Shown here: positions 28,367 to 37,115 of the stretch, one piece after another | Position numbering within the stretch: position 1 is the first letter of the stretch | Layout of the letters: every line of letters begins with the position of its first letter | Assembly: GCA_039962225.1 (NCBI GenBank) | Contig: JAMPKV010000019.1 | Span: 1 to 64,000 of the forward strand | DNA from: Microcoleus sp. AS-A8 | GTDB lineage: Bacteria; Cyanobacteriota; Cyanobacteriia; Cyanobacteriales; Coleofasciculaceae | Direction: 5' to 3' | Length of the DNA: 64,000 nucleotides | The notes under the pieces: model-generated | What the model was told of the DNA's origin: nothing | Databases searched by the model: none | The model's input: only the letters and a program-made list of their open reading frames with translations | Made by a program: the position numbers and the translations under genes

Positions 28367-29923
28367 CTACGACTGAGGGATAATGGGAGCGCCATCCGAC
28401 AGATTTTGGGTGCCTGAAACGATAATTTTTTCTCCAGGCTGCAATCCTTCGATAACTGGGTAATTATTCCCCTGCATTTTGGCTCTGTCCAACTTCACGG
28501 GCTTTTGGCGAGCGATGAGTTTAGATTGCCCCTGCGTTTGAGCAACATAGACAAAATCTTTTCCTGCCAAGGGAACCACGGCTGTCGTTGGAATTAAAAT
28601 TCTAGGACGGGTATTCCAGATCACTTTGGCTGTGACAGATTCTCCATCGCGCAGTTGTCCTTGTGAGTTGTCAAAGCTAGCCTTTGCCAGGATGAGTTGA
28701 GAATTGCTACTGACTTGAGGAGAAATGAAACTGATTCTACCTGTACCGATTACATTCCCTTTGCCATCTGTTCCCTCTACTCTCTGATCCAAGCGCAAGT
28801 CGGGTCCCCGCACGATGGGGATAGACAACTCTACGTCTAAGGTTTGGTTTTGGGTGACAGTGGTGAGCGTATCCCCTTTGCTCAGAAAGTCTCCTATCTT
28901 GACTGGGATATTTCCGACAATGCCACTGATGGGGGCGACAATCTTCGTATCTTGCAGCTTGACTTCCGTTGAGCGGACTTGAGCGGCTGCCTCAGAAACT
29001 TGCGATCGCGCCTGAGCAATCTCTTCTTTGCGGGGGCCATTCTTCAGTTGTTGTAAGGATTGCCGCTCTTGTTCAGCGGCTGCTGTTAGTTGATCAATAT
29101 CAGAACTCCTACCCTTTCGCAGTGCCTCTAGCCGTCGTTCGGCTTCTTGCTGCTGGGCTGTGGCACTGCGCTCCTCTTTGATGTAGCCTTCTAACACATC
29201 TTGAGAAATAGCGCCTTGTTGTCTTAAGGTCTGATATCGACTCACCCGTGATTTTGCCAGATCAGCCCCGGCTTTCGCGGCTTCCACTTGAGCTTGAGCC
29301 TGAGCAATTTCCTCAGGACTCGCCCCAGCTTTGGCGTTGGCGAGGCGAGCTTCGGCTTGATTTAACCGGGCTTCGGCAAGCGCAATTTCTTCGGGACGAC
29401 TACCAGCTTCTAGTTCAGCAAGACGAGCTTGAGCGCGATCAAGATTTGCTTTGGCTTGCATCCTAGCCGCATCGGCGTCATCACTGCTTAAGCGAATGAG
29501 TACTTGCCCTTGCTGCACCTTTTCGCCATCCCGAACCAAAATTTCACTGATTCGCCCCTCCGTCTCAGGCTTGATGTCCACGCCACGAGGCGCTTTTAGG
29601 CGACTGGGAAATTCATCAGTTTCTGGGACGCTTACTGTCTCTACCGTTGCTAGCTTAACGGGAATTCCTTGAGGTTGACCCGCTCCTGCTGCTGGAGCCT
29701 CTGGTGCCTTCTTGGCATGGCTCGTTTGCCACCAATGCCAACCCAAACCGCCTCCCAAAAGTAGAACGATAGCCCCCACGACCATTGGCCAACGCTTTTT
29801 TGAACGTGGGTGAACCCGCTCCTTCCACAAAGACTCGTCTTCATCAGCCTCATTAGCGTCAGTCATCACAGTCTGTTCAATCTGTGCTGGAACTGAATAC
29901 TTACGGGATTCAGGTTCACTCAT
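28367..29923 (-). CDS. RND periplasmic adaptor (membrane fusion protein, HlyD/AcrA type)
   Basis: 518 aa. The N-terminal ~50 residues are charged and cytosolic. One membrane helix (MVVGAIVLLLGGGLGWHWW) follows. The half-lipoyl motif region (GRISEILVRDGEKVQQGQVL) is followed by a long Ala/Glu/Gln-rich alpha-hairpin (~150-330). The second lipoyl half (APISGIVGNIPVKIGDFL) and a beta-barrel domain follow. The helical hairpin is longer than in AcrA and repeats the segment EEIAxAxAxxxxA. It bridges the RND pump to TolC. ATG at 29923. It is first gene of the efflux operon on the minus strand. Confidence 0.93.
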   Translation of the reverse strand: MSEPESRKYSVPAQIEQTVMTDANEADEDESLWKERVHPRSKKRWPMVVGAIVLLLGGGLGWHWWQTSHAKKAPEAPAAGAGQPQGIPVKLATVETVSVPETDEFPSRLKAPRGVDIKPETEGRISEILVRDGEKVQQGQVLIRLSSDDADAARMQAKANLDRAQARLAELEAGSRPEEIALAEARLNQAEARLANAKAGASPEEIAQAQAQVEAAKAGADLAKSRVSRYQTLRQQGAISQDVLEGYIKEERSATAQQQEAERRLEALRKGRSSDIDQLTAAAEQERQSLQQLKNGPRKEEIAQARSQVSEAAAQVRSTEVKLQDTKIVAPISGIVGNIPVKIGDFLSKGDTLTTVTQNQTLDVELSIPIVRGPDLRLDQRVEGTDGKGNVIGTGRISFISPQVSSNSQLILAKASFDNSQGQLRDGESVTAKVIWNTRPRILIPTTAVVPLAGKDFVYVAQTQGQSKLIARQKPVKLDRAKMQGNNYPVIEGLQPGEKIIVSGTQNLSDGAPIIPQS

Positions 29924-30255
29924 CTTCGTTTTCTCTCCTTATGACTCATTCGGCCGATGCGGCCTTAAGTATTGGGTTTCACCAGTTGCCGTTTCACTGA
30001 GATTCCTTGAGGTGTCCCAGGGGTTGGAGATGGTCTACCACGACTTGATGCCATTGGGAGTCAGCCGAGTAGATGCATTTTCCATGAGTGACTGGCCAGA
30101 AAGCGGTACACTGACTGGAGTCATTGACATGGCTGGACTGGTATGATATATAGCGACTTTTTAGAGATTCTCAGAAGGGCGATGTAAACTAGACACGCAT
30201 ATTTCTGCTTAGTATATCAGTCTGGTATAGATAAGAGAGAAAATATATTAAAGAA
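29924..30255. promoter_or_regulatory. Divergent regulatory region between adaptor and padR genes
   Basis: 332 bp separating the two divergent halves of the efflux locus. AT-rich words TGGTATGATATATA (near 30138) and GTATATCAGTCTGGTATAG (near 30212) lie close to the padR start and could hold PadR operators; this is inference. A minus-strand stop-free stretch (~29994-30150) is noted in findings. A short GC palindrome (GGCCGATGCGGCC) lies near 29951. Confidence 0.45.
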
Positions 30256-30789
30256 ATGCTCGAACTCGCAACGTTAGGTCTTCTCCAGAGCGAACCCTTG
30301 CACGGATACCGATTAAAGCAGCAGCTAGAACTCTTTATGAGCAGTAGCATTAGCGTAAATTATGGAGCGATTTATCCCTTACTCAAGCGTCTAGAGGAAC
30401 GAGGGGAAATTACGACCTTGGCGATTGACCAAACAGACGCAGGCCCCAATCGGAAAACTTACTGTATCACGGCTTCTGGGCGTCAGCGCTGGCATGAAAA
30501 AATGATGGAACATCCCCATGAAAGCTGGGTCAATAGCCGCTCTCGCTTTTTCATCAAGTTTTTCTTCTTCGGCAACCTGGAACGGGTAGAACGGATTAAG
30601 CTACTAGAGCATCGTTTGCACGTTTGTCAGTTGCGTCTAGAAAGTCTTGAGCTTGAGCAGCTATCAGTCACCGACCCCTACCAAAAAAGTCTTTTGTACC
30701 ATTGCTTCGGCGTACATCGAGCGGAGATTGAATGGCTGCGTGAACAACTCACTCAAGAGCAAAAACAATTCGCCCAGAGTCAGCCTTAG
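30256..30789 (+). CDS. PadR-family transcriptional regulator
   Basis: 177 aa. The N-terminal winged helix-turn-helix is clear: LELATLGLLQSEPLHGYRLK, followed by the recognition region ISVNYGAIYPLLKRLEERG. The C-terminal ~90 residues are helical (PadR C-terminal, dimerisation and ligand domain). PadR proteins are usually repressors of adjacent transporter genes released by a ligand. Here the gene is divergent from the adaptor/RND operon and upstream of the TolC gene, so all three are likely targets. ATG at 30256. Confidence 0.93.
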   Translation: MLELATLGLLQSEPLHGYRLKQQLELFMSSSISVNYGAIYPLLKRLEERGEITTLAIDQTDAGPNRKTYCITASGRQRWHEKMMEHPHESWVNSRSRFFIKFFFFGNLERVERIKLLEHRLHVCQLRLESLELEQLSVTDPYQKSLLYHCFGVHRAEIEWLREQLTQEQKQFAQSQP

Positions 30790-31025
30790 GTAAAAATTTA
30801 GACAATTTTCTTTTACAGTTCATCAATAGTGAACCAAAAAATTAAATAATTTAGCAGTATCGTGGCGTGTCTACTGATTGTGAGACAATCTCGCAATTCC
30901 TTTACTCAAAGTCAGCCCATCTCTTCGTTTGCCTAACCTTCAGACAAGCGATTATTGTGCGAAGGACTGGTAAATTGCTCAAGAAAAGCAGTTTGTTGAA
31001 GACTAAAGGTCAGATTTCAAAACAT

Positions 31026-32969
31026 ATGCCAACTTTTCCTCATTTCGTGGCTGTCGGTTTAGGAGCTGCAATCGCTCTAAGCGTAGTAGAGCCTGGTGCT
31101 TCCCAAGAGTTACTATTACTCCAAGGTCTAGGCCGTAAACTAGCTGAGAAGGGAGACTCAGAGCCGGCAGCAGCCTTGGCACACGAGCATCTTCTCACCT
31201 CTGTTTTGGCAGGGAAAGAAGACGCAGGCAAGGAAGAGGACGCAAAGGAGTCCAACGCTTTACCTGGAGTACCCCCTTCTACGACTTCTGTCACCTTGGC
31301 ATTGCAGGCTGAGACACCGAAACGGGTTGTTAATCCTGTGCGTAAGGTGAATAGGGGGAAACCCACAGACAGAGAGAGCCAGAACTCTAATCAGAACAGG
31401 CGTGGTGAAACAGGTTCCTTCCAGCCTGTTCGTGGGCTAGACGCCGCGATGCTAACGCTAACGCCTGAGCCACCGGCTGGGAGCGGGAGGGTGGGTAATG
31501 CACAGAGCCGTCCTAGAGAAATTTCCGTGTCCGAGCGTTCTGTGTCACAGCAGCCAGCCCCAGAGCAGAGATCTGAGGGAGGGGCTTTGGCTCAGTCGCC
31601 TCGTTCCAATCAGAGCACCCCAGCGCCAGAGTCTCTCAACCCCAGCCCCGACCCCTTACTGTTTCCCACTCAAAGCCAGGAAGTTCAGATTACAAACGCC
31701 CAGCCTATTACCTTACAACAGGCACTGGAACTGGCGCAGCGGAATAATCGGACTCTTGAGGCTGCCAAGCTAACCTTAGAACGGAATCAGTCTGCTTTAC
31801 AAGAAGCTCTCGCGGCTGAGTTTCCGACATTGGGAGTCACTGCAACGTTCTCTCGTGACGAGTCTGCGGGGCAGAGACTGCGGAATTCGGCATCAGCCGA
31901 CAATCCCTTGTTCACTCCTAGTCGTATAATCAGCCAAACTTTCAATGGAGCGCTGCAAGCCAATTATGACTTGTTCACCGCTGGGCTTCGTCCGGCACAA
32001 ATTCGGCAAGCCGAGCAACAGGTACGATTGCAACAGCTAGAGGTGGAGCGCATTGCCGAACAATTGCGACTGGATGTCACCAATTCCTACTATGCGGTGC
32101 AAGAAGCCGACGCTCAAGTAGACATTTTCCAAGACGCCGTGCGGGCTGCCTCCCAGAGTTTACGAGATGCTCAGTTGTTGGAACAAGCTGGGTTGGGGAC
32201 TCAATTTGATGTATTGCAGGCCGAGGTGGATTTGGCAAGTTCCCAACAAGATTTGACTCGTGCCCTGAGTCAGCAACGAGTCAGCCGACGCCAAATTGCT
32301 CAGTTGTTAAGTGTGCCACAGACGGCTGATTTGGCCGCCGCCGACCCGATTGCAGTGGCTGGACAATGGCCTTTATCTCTGGAGCAGAGTATTGTTTTGG
32401 CTTATAAAAACAGAGCCGAGTTGGAACAGCAGCTCGTTCAACGTGATATCGGTGAGCAGCAACGGCGCATTGCTCTGGCTTCCATCAGACCTCAAGCCGG
32501 TTTGTCGGCTAGTTACAATGTGCTGGGGATTTTGAGCGATGACCAAGGTCCGGCAGGCGGCCTCTCTCTGGGGGCAACGCTACGGTGGAATTTTTTCGAT
32601 GGTGGTGCGGCTCGCTCCAGAGCGGAACAGGCTGGAAGGAATATTGCGATCGCGGAAACTCGTTTTGCTGACCAGCGTAACCAAGTACGCCTTGAGGTAG
32701 AACAAGCCTTTTTCAACTTGAATGCTAACGCCCAAAATATTGAAACGGCGACGATTGCCCTGCAACGAGCCGAAGAAAGCTTGCGGTTGGCACGGTTACG
32801 ATTTCAGGCGGGGGTTGGCACCCAAACAGATGTCCTCAATCAGCAAACCGCTCTCACTCGTGCTCGATTCAATCAGCTCAGCGCCATTCTGGAGTATAAT
32901 CGGGCGTTAGCCGCTCTGCAACGGGCAACCAGTAATCTGCCAAATAGCAATTTGTCTAACTTACCCTAG
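31026..32969 (+). CDS. TolC-family outer membrane efflux protein
   Basis: 647 aa from the ATG at 31026, chosen because it starts a signal peptide ([20 protein letters not shown]); an in-frame GTG at 30867 would bury it. Residues ~30-230 are a low-complexity Pro/Ser/Gln/Glu-rich segment absent from E. coli TolC. Two outer-membrane efflux domains follow: the first from [20 protein letters not shown], the second from [20 protein letters not shown]. They have long helices and beta strands that form the trimeric channel. Its partners are the RND pump and adaptor on the other strand. Confidence 0.92.
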   Translation: MPTFPHFVAVGLGAAIALSVVEPGASQELLLLQGLGRKLAEKGDSEPAAALAHEHLLTSVLAGKEDAGKEEDAKESNALPGVPPSTTSVTLALQAETPKRVVNPVRKVNRGKPTDRESQNSNQNRRGETGSFQPVRGLDAAMLTLTPEPPAGSGRVGNAQSRPREISVSERSVSQQPAPEQRSEGGALAQSPRSNQSTPAPESLNPSPDPLLFPTQSQEVQITNAQPITLQQALELAQRNNRTLEAAKLTLERNQSALQEALAAEFPTLGVTATFSRDESAGQRLRNSASADNPLFTPSRIISQTFNGALQANYDLFTAGLRPAQIRQAEQQVRLQQLEVERIAEQLRLDVTNSYYAVQEADAQVDIFQDAVRAASQSLRDAQLLEQAGLGTQFDVLQAEVDLASSQQDLTRALSQQRVSRRQIAQLLSVPQTADLAAADPIAVAGQWPLSLEQSIVLAYKNRAELEQQLVQRDIGEQQRRIALASIRPQAGLSASYNVLGILSDDQGPAGGLSLGATLRWNFFDGGAARSRAEQAGRNIAIAETRFADQRNQVRLEVEQAFFNLNANAQNIETATIALQRAEESLRLARLRFQAGVGTQTDVLNQQTALTRARFNQLSAILEYNRALAALQRATSNLPNSNLSNLP

Positions 32970-33076
32970 CCGTAAGTCCGACCACTCCCGCAGAAAAGCC
33001 TACAACTTTTCTGAAATCTCAGATTTTATTAATATTTCTTAATAAGATAGGGGTAAGGCGAGAGTCAGGAGGATTG

Positions 33077-33379
33077 ATGGGTAATATCAAATTTGTCAAA
33101 GAAGGACAGGAAGTAATTGCGGCGGATGGAGCTAATTTAAGAGAGAAAGCAATACAGAACGGCATTGACCTCTACTCCTTCATGGGAAAGATGATGAATT
33201 GTGGGGGTTACGGTCAATGTGGCACTTGTATTGTTGAGGTGACCGAAGGTCTAGAGAATCTTTCCCCTCGAACTGACGTAGAAAAGCGCAAGCTTAAAAA
33301 AAAGCCTGACACTTATCGGTTAGCCTGTCAAGCCTTGGTCAATGGAGCGGTATGCGTGAAAACCAAACCCTCAAACTGA
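33077..33379 (+). CDS. 2Fe-2S ferredoxin (plant/cyanobacterial type)
   Basis: 100 aa from the ATG at 33077, behind a perfect AGGAGG ribosome site (33067-33072). Cluster ligands: [10 protein letters not shown] gives Cys-x5-Cys-x2-Cys, and the fourth Cys is in [11 protein letters not shown]. The body is shorter and less acidic than photosynthetic PetF, and the end is Lys-rich, so it is one of the alternative ferredoxins of cyanobacteria. It carries one-electron transfers in the cytosol; the partner is unknown. psbM lies 80 bp downstream on the same strand. Confidence 0.92.
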   Translation: MGNIKFVKEGQEVIAADGANLREKAIQNGIDLYSFMGKMMNCGGYGQCGTCIVEVTEGLENLSPRTDVEKRKLKKKPDTYRLACQALVNGAVCVKTKPSN

Positions 33380-33459
33380 ATCGATAACTTGCAGAAGAGG
33401 GTTGGTGATATCCTAAAGAAAGCGGGTTAAAACAATAGCAAATTAGAGGCACTGGTTCA

Positions 33460-33576
33460 ATGCAAGTTAATGAATTAGGGTTTATCGCCAGCATTCTATT
33501 TGTGCTGGTTCCTACGGTTTTCCTGTTGGTTCTGTACATCCAAACAGCTAGCCGCGAAGGCAATAACAATTCATAG
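33460..33576 (+). CDS. psbM: Photosystem II reaction-centre protein PsbM
   Basis: 38 aa. The sequence [18 protein letters not shown] and the following [16 protein letters not shown] match PsbM: one membrane helix, with a short polar N-terminus and a polar tail. PsbM sits at the dimer interface of photosystem II. ATG at 33460, preceded by a leader with AGAGGC. A clear terminator follows at 33596-33630. It is the second gene after a ferredoxin and may be co-transcribed. Confidence 0.96.
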   Translation: MQVNELGFIASILFVLVPTVFLLVLYIQTASREGNNNS

Positions 33577-33595
33577 AATCTGTAGTCAACAAAAT

Positions 33596-33630
33596 CCCCT
33601 GCCTCTGCTTTAAGTAAGGCGGGGGTTTTC
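33596..33630 (+). terminator. Terminator downstream of psbM
   Basis: CCCCTGCC (33596-33603) pairs with GGCGGGG (from 33619), with one mismatch, and is followed by TTTTC TTTC. It ends the ferredoxin-psbM unit. Confidence 0.85.
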
Positions 33631-33815
33631 TTTCTGCGGTCATGTTTTGGGCAAAAGTGCTATTTTGTCCTGAATAGGCTGAGAGACACGAAAGTCAGGA
33701 GCCAAGAGAAAAAGTCCTACCCCTTGAGTCCCGACTCGGCTGTAACAAAAGGCAACTAGGTTTTATTCACCCTTGAAGCCAGGAATACTGATTCTCAAAA
33801 AGACAAACTTAGAGT

Positions 33816-34661
33816 TCAACCAACAGTACGCGATAATAACACCGGACAGTTAGCATAAACTCGGACATAGTCAGATAACGAACCCCCTAGTAATCGATCT
33901 AAATCGGGTAAAGTTTTAGCAATAGAGGGACGGCGATCGGGAGAACCAAGAATTAACAAGTCAATATTCTTTTCATCGGCTAATCGGCAAATCTCTTCCC
34001 CTGCCTTACCACTCGTGTTAATACAACGGTAAGCTACACCCCGCCGTTTCGCCTCTGCTACTGCTGATGCTAGAACTGGGTCGTTTTCTGCTTGAGAAAC
34101 GCTTTCACCGGCTTTACGCTTATCAGGGTTGATATGGACTAAAAATAGTTCACTACCGTTAATATTTTGTAAGAATGATAGAGCTAATTTCAAGCTTTGT
34201 TGGGCTGAATCGGATTTATCCATCGCCACCATGATGCGCCTAATTTGCTTGACGTAGGCGTCGTCTTTGACCAGCAACATGGGACGGGGAGACAATTGGA
34301 AAACGTATTGACTGACTGAGTTTTCCAATATCGCTTCTAAGCGCTTCAGCCCTCGCGAACCCATAATAATTAGGTCAGAGTCTTCTTCCTCGGCAACTTG
34401 AAGAACTACGTCTTTGGGTTCTCCCTGTTTGAGTCGGGCTGAAATTTGGCTAGCGTCTAATTTGATAGACTTGACAGCTTGGGCTAAAATCTTGCCTCCC
34501 TCCTCCAACTTAGCGGACATAGCATCGGCTGTGATTTGGGGAGGCACAACGTGCAGAACAGTAACGGCGACCTGTTGCAGAGCGGGGATTTCCAGCAACA
34601 TGTTAAGCATCTCTTCACACAGTCCCCGACCGGCTACAGCAACTAAAACTTTTTGAATCAT
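33816..34661 (-). CDS. Tandem universal stress protein (two UspA domains)
   Basis: 281 aa. Two UspA domains lie in tandem, ~1-135 and ~140-281. The first ends with the ATP-site-like segment IIMGSRGLKRLEAILENSVS; the second has LILGSPDRRPS and a later GGSLSDYV. The canonical GxxG-9x-G(S/T) is imperfect in both, so nucleotide binding is uncertain. Cytosolic stress-response family of unclear function. ATG at 34661. Divergent from nothing close; the upstream 449 bp hold repeat relics. Confidence 0.92.
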   Translation of the reverse strand: MIQKVLVAVAGRGLCEEMLNMLLEIPALQQVAVTVLHVVPPQITADAMSAKLEEGGKILAQAVKSIKLDASQISARLKQGEPKDVVLQVAEEEDSDLIIMGSRGLKRLEAILENSVSQYVFQLSPRPMLLVKDDAYVKQIRRIMVAMDKSDSAQQSLKLALSFLQNINGSELFLVHINPDKRKAGESVSQAENDPVLASAVAEAKRRGVAYRCINTSGKAGEEICRLADEKNIDLLILGSPDRRPSIAKTLPDLDRLLGGSLSDYVRVYANCPVLLSRTVG

Positions 34662-35110
34662 GGAAGTGCCTCTTCATCAAGTAATTGTTTCGTTATTAAA
34701 TAAGGACTGACACAGTTAACCACAGGAGCGCAAGCTCCCATAGCTTCAGTCCCCCGTTGAAATTCGTGAGTCCTGTTAGGGTAAGTGGTGGTCAGCCTTC
34801 CAAGAATAAGGATACTTTTGATGTCGCTATCAAAATTTGACAATTTATTACATGAACTACTGTCGGTGCCTTACGAACAGCTTATCGATATGAGAGAAGT
34901 TTTTCCGGTATTTGATTGATAAGGATTGCTGATGTTCCCCGGTGCAGCTTGAGACTGGCTAAGATGAACAAACCTTTATGAATTCTTAAGTATATTTACT
35001 CATCTATCCTGAGACAGAAGCAAGTCAAATTATATTTGCCGACAATTCAAGCAAGTGCTTGTTGTCCTATCGTTGTCGCCAAGTCATTTGTATGGAAGAT
35101 GTAAAAGAGC
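34662..35110. other. Intergenic region with relics resembling IS200/IS605 ends
   Basis: 449 bp. A 61-codon minus-strand frame (34658-34843) with a small hairpin (GGAGC/GCTCC, 34725-34738) and the solo hairpin at 34853-34880 lie here. The ~230 bp from 34881 to 35110 show nothing recognisable. The usp promoter must lie in the part nearest 34661. Confidence 0.4.
34853..34880 (-). repeat. Solo hairpin related to the right end of tnpB element 2
   Basis: The 23 bases 34853-34875 match 35782/3-35805 at the right end of the second tnpB element at all but a few positions (shared TGAACTACTG and GTGCCTTACG). The stem CTGTCGG/CGAACAG (34860-34880) still forms although its sequence differs from the other copy. 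There is no transposase frame attached. Confidence 0.6.
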
Positions 35111-35704
35111 TTAGTTGGGTCTGCCAACACAGAAAACCGTCCGTGAGTCAGACGAGTATTCAACAATTGCCCCTAACTGGCAAAGCTCAAATTTAGTGGG
35201 TTCAGACAGTCCAAGGATATCTTGAAAAACAGCCTTTTCCACGATGGCACCCCCCAGAGAAGCTCCCTTCAAGCAGGCTCCCTTGAGGCTGGCACCACTT
35301 AGATTAGCTCCCCTCAAGTCGGCATCTTTGAGATTTGTTCCGTTGAGAATGGCATTTTTGAGATTAGCACAAGTGATTTTTCCTCGTGACAAATCAGCAC
35401 CCGTTAAATCAGCGCCCTCCAGATTAGCCCCCCACAAGTCGGCATCTTGGAGATTAGCAAAAGCCAATTGTGTTTCTTCAAGCGTGGCACAGCACAAATT
35501 AGCAGCCTCCAGATGGCCATATGACAGTTGGATTCCAGCCAAATTAGAAAACATTAGCTTCACGCTTTTCAGGTTGGCACGATATAGATGAGTAGCCCTC
35601 AAATCGGCTTTACAAAAATTCTTTTCTCCAGCCGCATAACGCTCTAAAAGCTGGCAAGTAACTATAATGTTTTTATCCAAAATACACCCCTCACAAGCCG
35701 GCAA
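35111..35704 (-). CDS. Pentapeptide-repeat protein, Cys-containing
   Basis: 197 aa. After ~30 residues with Cys pairs (CEGCILDK near the N-terminus) come over twenty A(D/N)LXX-type repeats (ADLRATHLYRANLKSVKL through ANLSGASLKGACLKGASLGG), expected to form a four-sided beta-helix of about five to six turns. A C-terminal ~35-residue tail contains two more Cys. The opening CxxC and later Cys residues could bind a metal or form disulfides. Function unknown. ATG at 35704. No signal peptide. Confidence 0.85.
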   Translation of the reverse strand: MPACEGCILDKNIIVTCQLLERYAAGEKNFCKADLRATHLYRANLKSVKLMFSNLAGIQLSYGHLEAANLCCATLEETQLAFANLQDADLWGANLEGADLTGADLSRGKITCANLKNAILNGTNLKDADLRGANLSGASLKGACLKGASLGGAIVEKAVFQDILGLSEPTKFELCQLGAIVEYSSDSRTVFCVGRPN

Positions 35705-35787
35705 CTCGTCCCGATCCAGCTCAGAACTCTCTGTTGTTATCTGTCAATTAATTTTTTCATTCATCTATCAGAAGGTTGAGATGAACT

Positions 35788-35815
35788 ACTGCCAGTGCCT
35801 TACGGCTCAGGCAGT
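35788..35815 (-). repeat. Right-end hairpin of tnpB element 2, overlapping the tnpB stop
   Basis: On the minus strand ACTGCC and GGCAGT form the outer stem and GCC/GGC the inner stem. The TGA of tnpB (35809-35807) lies inside the left arm. The guide-RNA scaffold would therefore overlap the 3' end of the coding region, as in characterised TnpB systems. Confidence 0.6.
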
Positions 35816-37009
35816 TTCTGTACTCACGAGGGAATGCCGCAACTTAGACTTACGCCCAAGCTTTGGTCTTACTTCCCCTCCTACAGCAGAGACGGCTGTT
35901 CCATCCGCCTTAAGCATTCTGATACCTTCTGCTCTAATATTCGTTGCTGCATTACCATCTCGGTCATGATGGGTGCCACAGTGAGGACAAGTCCACTCTC
36001 TAGCATCAAGTGGCAACTCATCAATCTGGTAATAGCAATTAGAGCAGAGCTTTGAACTGGGGAACCATCGGTCAATCTCTACCAGCTTTCCGCCTTTCAA
36101 CTCTTGCTTATAGGCTAAAAAGTTGGTAAAAATACCCCATCCTGCATCAGATATTGCTTTCGCTAAGCTGTGATTACGAACCATGCCTTTAACATGAAGA
36201 TTCTCTACTACGACAACTTGGTTTTCATTGACGAGCTTGCGCGTAAGCTTATGTAGAAAATCCTGCCTTGAATAGAAGACCCGTTCGTGTATCTTAGCTA
36301 CGTTCTTTCTGTACTTGTTGCGTGAATTACTCCCTTTTTGCTTTCTAGATAACTTCTGCTGCTTACGCTTGAGGTTTTTCTCGTGTTTAGCTAAATGTCT
36401 GGGATTATCGTATTTGGATACCTTGCTGCCATCACTGACAATTGCAAAATGTGTTAATCCTAAATCTATGCCAACGACCCTGCCATCTGTAGAAGTCTTG
36501 GGTAATTCTCCCTCAACTTCCGTGAGGATAGAGGCAAAGTATTTTCCTGATGGAGCAAGACTTACGGTCACCGTCTTAATTTTCCCTTCAACTGGACGAT
36601 GAATTTTGGCTTTTAGGTTTCCAATCTTTGGCAATTGGATGATATCGCCTTTTACCTTTACTCCTTGAGGGAATTGAATTGACTGCTTGCCGTGCTTTGA
36701 CTTGAATCGGGGAAACATGGCTCTACCTTCAAAGAAGTTTCTGTAAGCCGTTGTTAGGTTGAGTGTCACCGCCTGTAAAACTTGGCTATAGCATTCACCT
36801 AACCACAGGGTTTCCTCCTCTTTCTTGAGCTGAGGTAAAAGTGCATTGAGTGCTGACTGGCTTAATCCCTTACCTGTTTCTTTGTAAGTTTCAATGGATT
36901 TATTCAGTGCAAAATTCCACCACCAACGTGCACAACCAAAAGATTTCGCTAATAGTACAACCTGTTGGCTTGTTGGATATAACGGAACCTTGACGACTTT
37001 ATGCAGCAC
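35807..37009 (-). CDS. tnpB: TnpB, RNA-guided nuclease of IS200/IS605 family
   Basis: 400 aa from the GTG at 37009. The open frame extends upstream to 37111, but AGGAGG lies 9 bases before this GTG and the protein then starts like its relatives (LHKVVKVPLYPTSQQ). Catalytic residues are intact: Asp182 (GIDLGLT), Glu269 (VVVENLH) and Asp351 (HDRDGNAATNI). The zinc ribbon is CSNC...CPHC. It is longer than the copy at 17684 and belongs to another subgroup. Biochemical activity is inferred from the family. Confidence 0.92.
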   Translation of the reverse strand: MLHKVVKVPLYPTSQQVVLLAKSFGCARWWWNFALNKSIETYKETGKGLSQSALNALLPQLKKEEETLWLGECYSQVLQAVTLNLTTAYRNFFEGRAMFPRFKSKHGKQSIQFPQGVKVKGDIIQLPKIGNLKAKIHRPVEGKIKTVTVSLAPSGKYFASILTEVEGELPKTSTDGRVVGIDLGLTHFAIVSDGSKVSKYDNPRHLAKHEKNLKRKQQKLSRKQKGSNSRNKYRKNVAKIHERVFYSRQDFLHKLTRKLVNENQVVVVENLHVKGMVRNHSLAKAISDAGWGIFTNFLAYKQELKGGKLVEIDRWFPSSKLCSNCYYQIDELPLDAREWTCPHCGTHHDRDGNAATNIRAEGIRMLKADGTAVSAVGGEVRPKLGRKSKLRHSLVSTETA

Positions 37010-37072
37010 TTTCCCCAACCTCCTCTTACTATTATATAGCTTTTCACTAAGATGAGAGATGAGAAGAGACTT

Positions 37073-37097
37073 GGAAAACTCCGTGCCTGCGTTTTCC
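37073..37097 (-). repeat. Left-end hairpin of tnpB element 2
   Basis: GGAAAAC (37073-37079) pairs with GTTTTCC (37091-37097), 11-base loop. It lies upstream of the tnpB start and ~20 bp from the CHAT stop, fitting the left end. Confidence 0.5.
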
Positions 37098-37115
37098 TCC
37101 GCCACCCGCACTGAG

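Larger units (their letters stand above)
35780..37100 (-). mobile_element. Second tnpB-only IS200/IS605-type element
   Basis: An intact tnpB with hairpins at both ends: right end 35788-35815 (overlapping the tnpB stop), left end 37073-37097. There is no tnpA. It is inserted about 15-20 bp beyond the stop codon of the CHAT gene, leaving it intact. Its sequence family differs from element 1 (different length, hairpins and protein). Boundaries are approximate. Confidence 0.7.
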
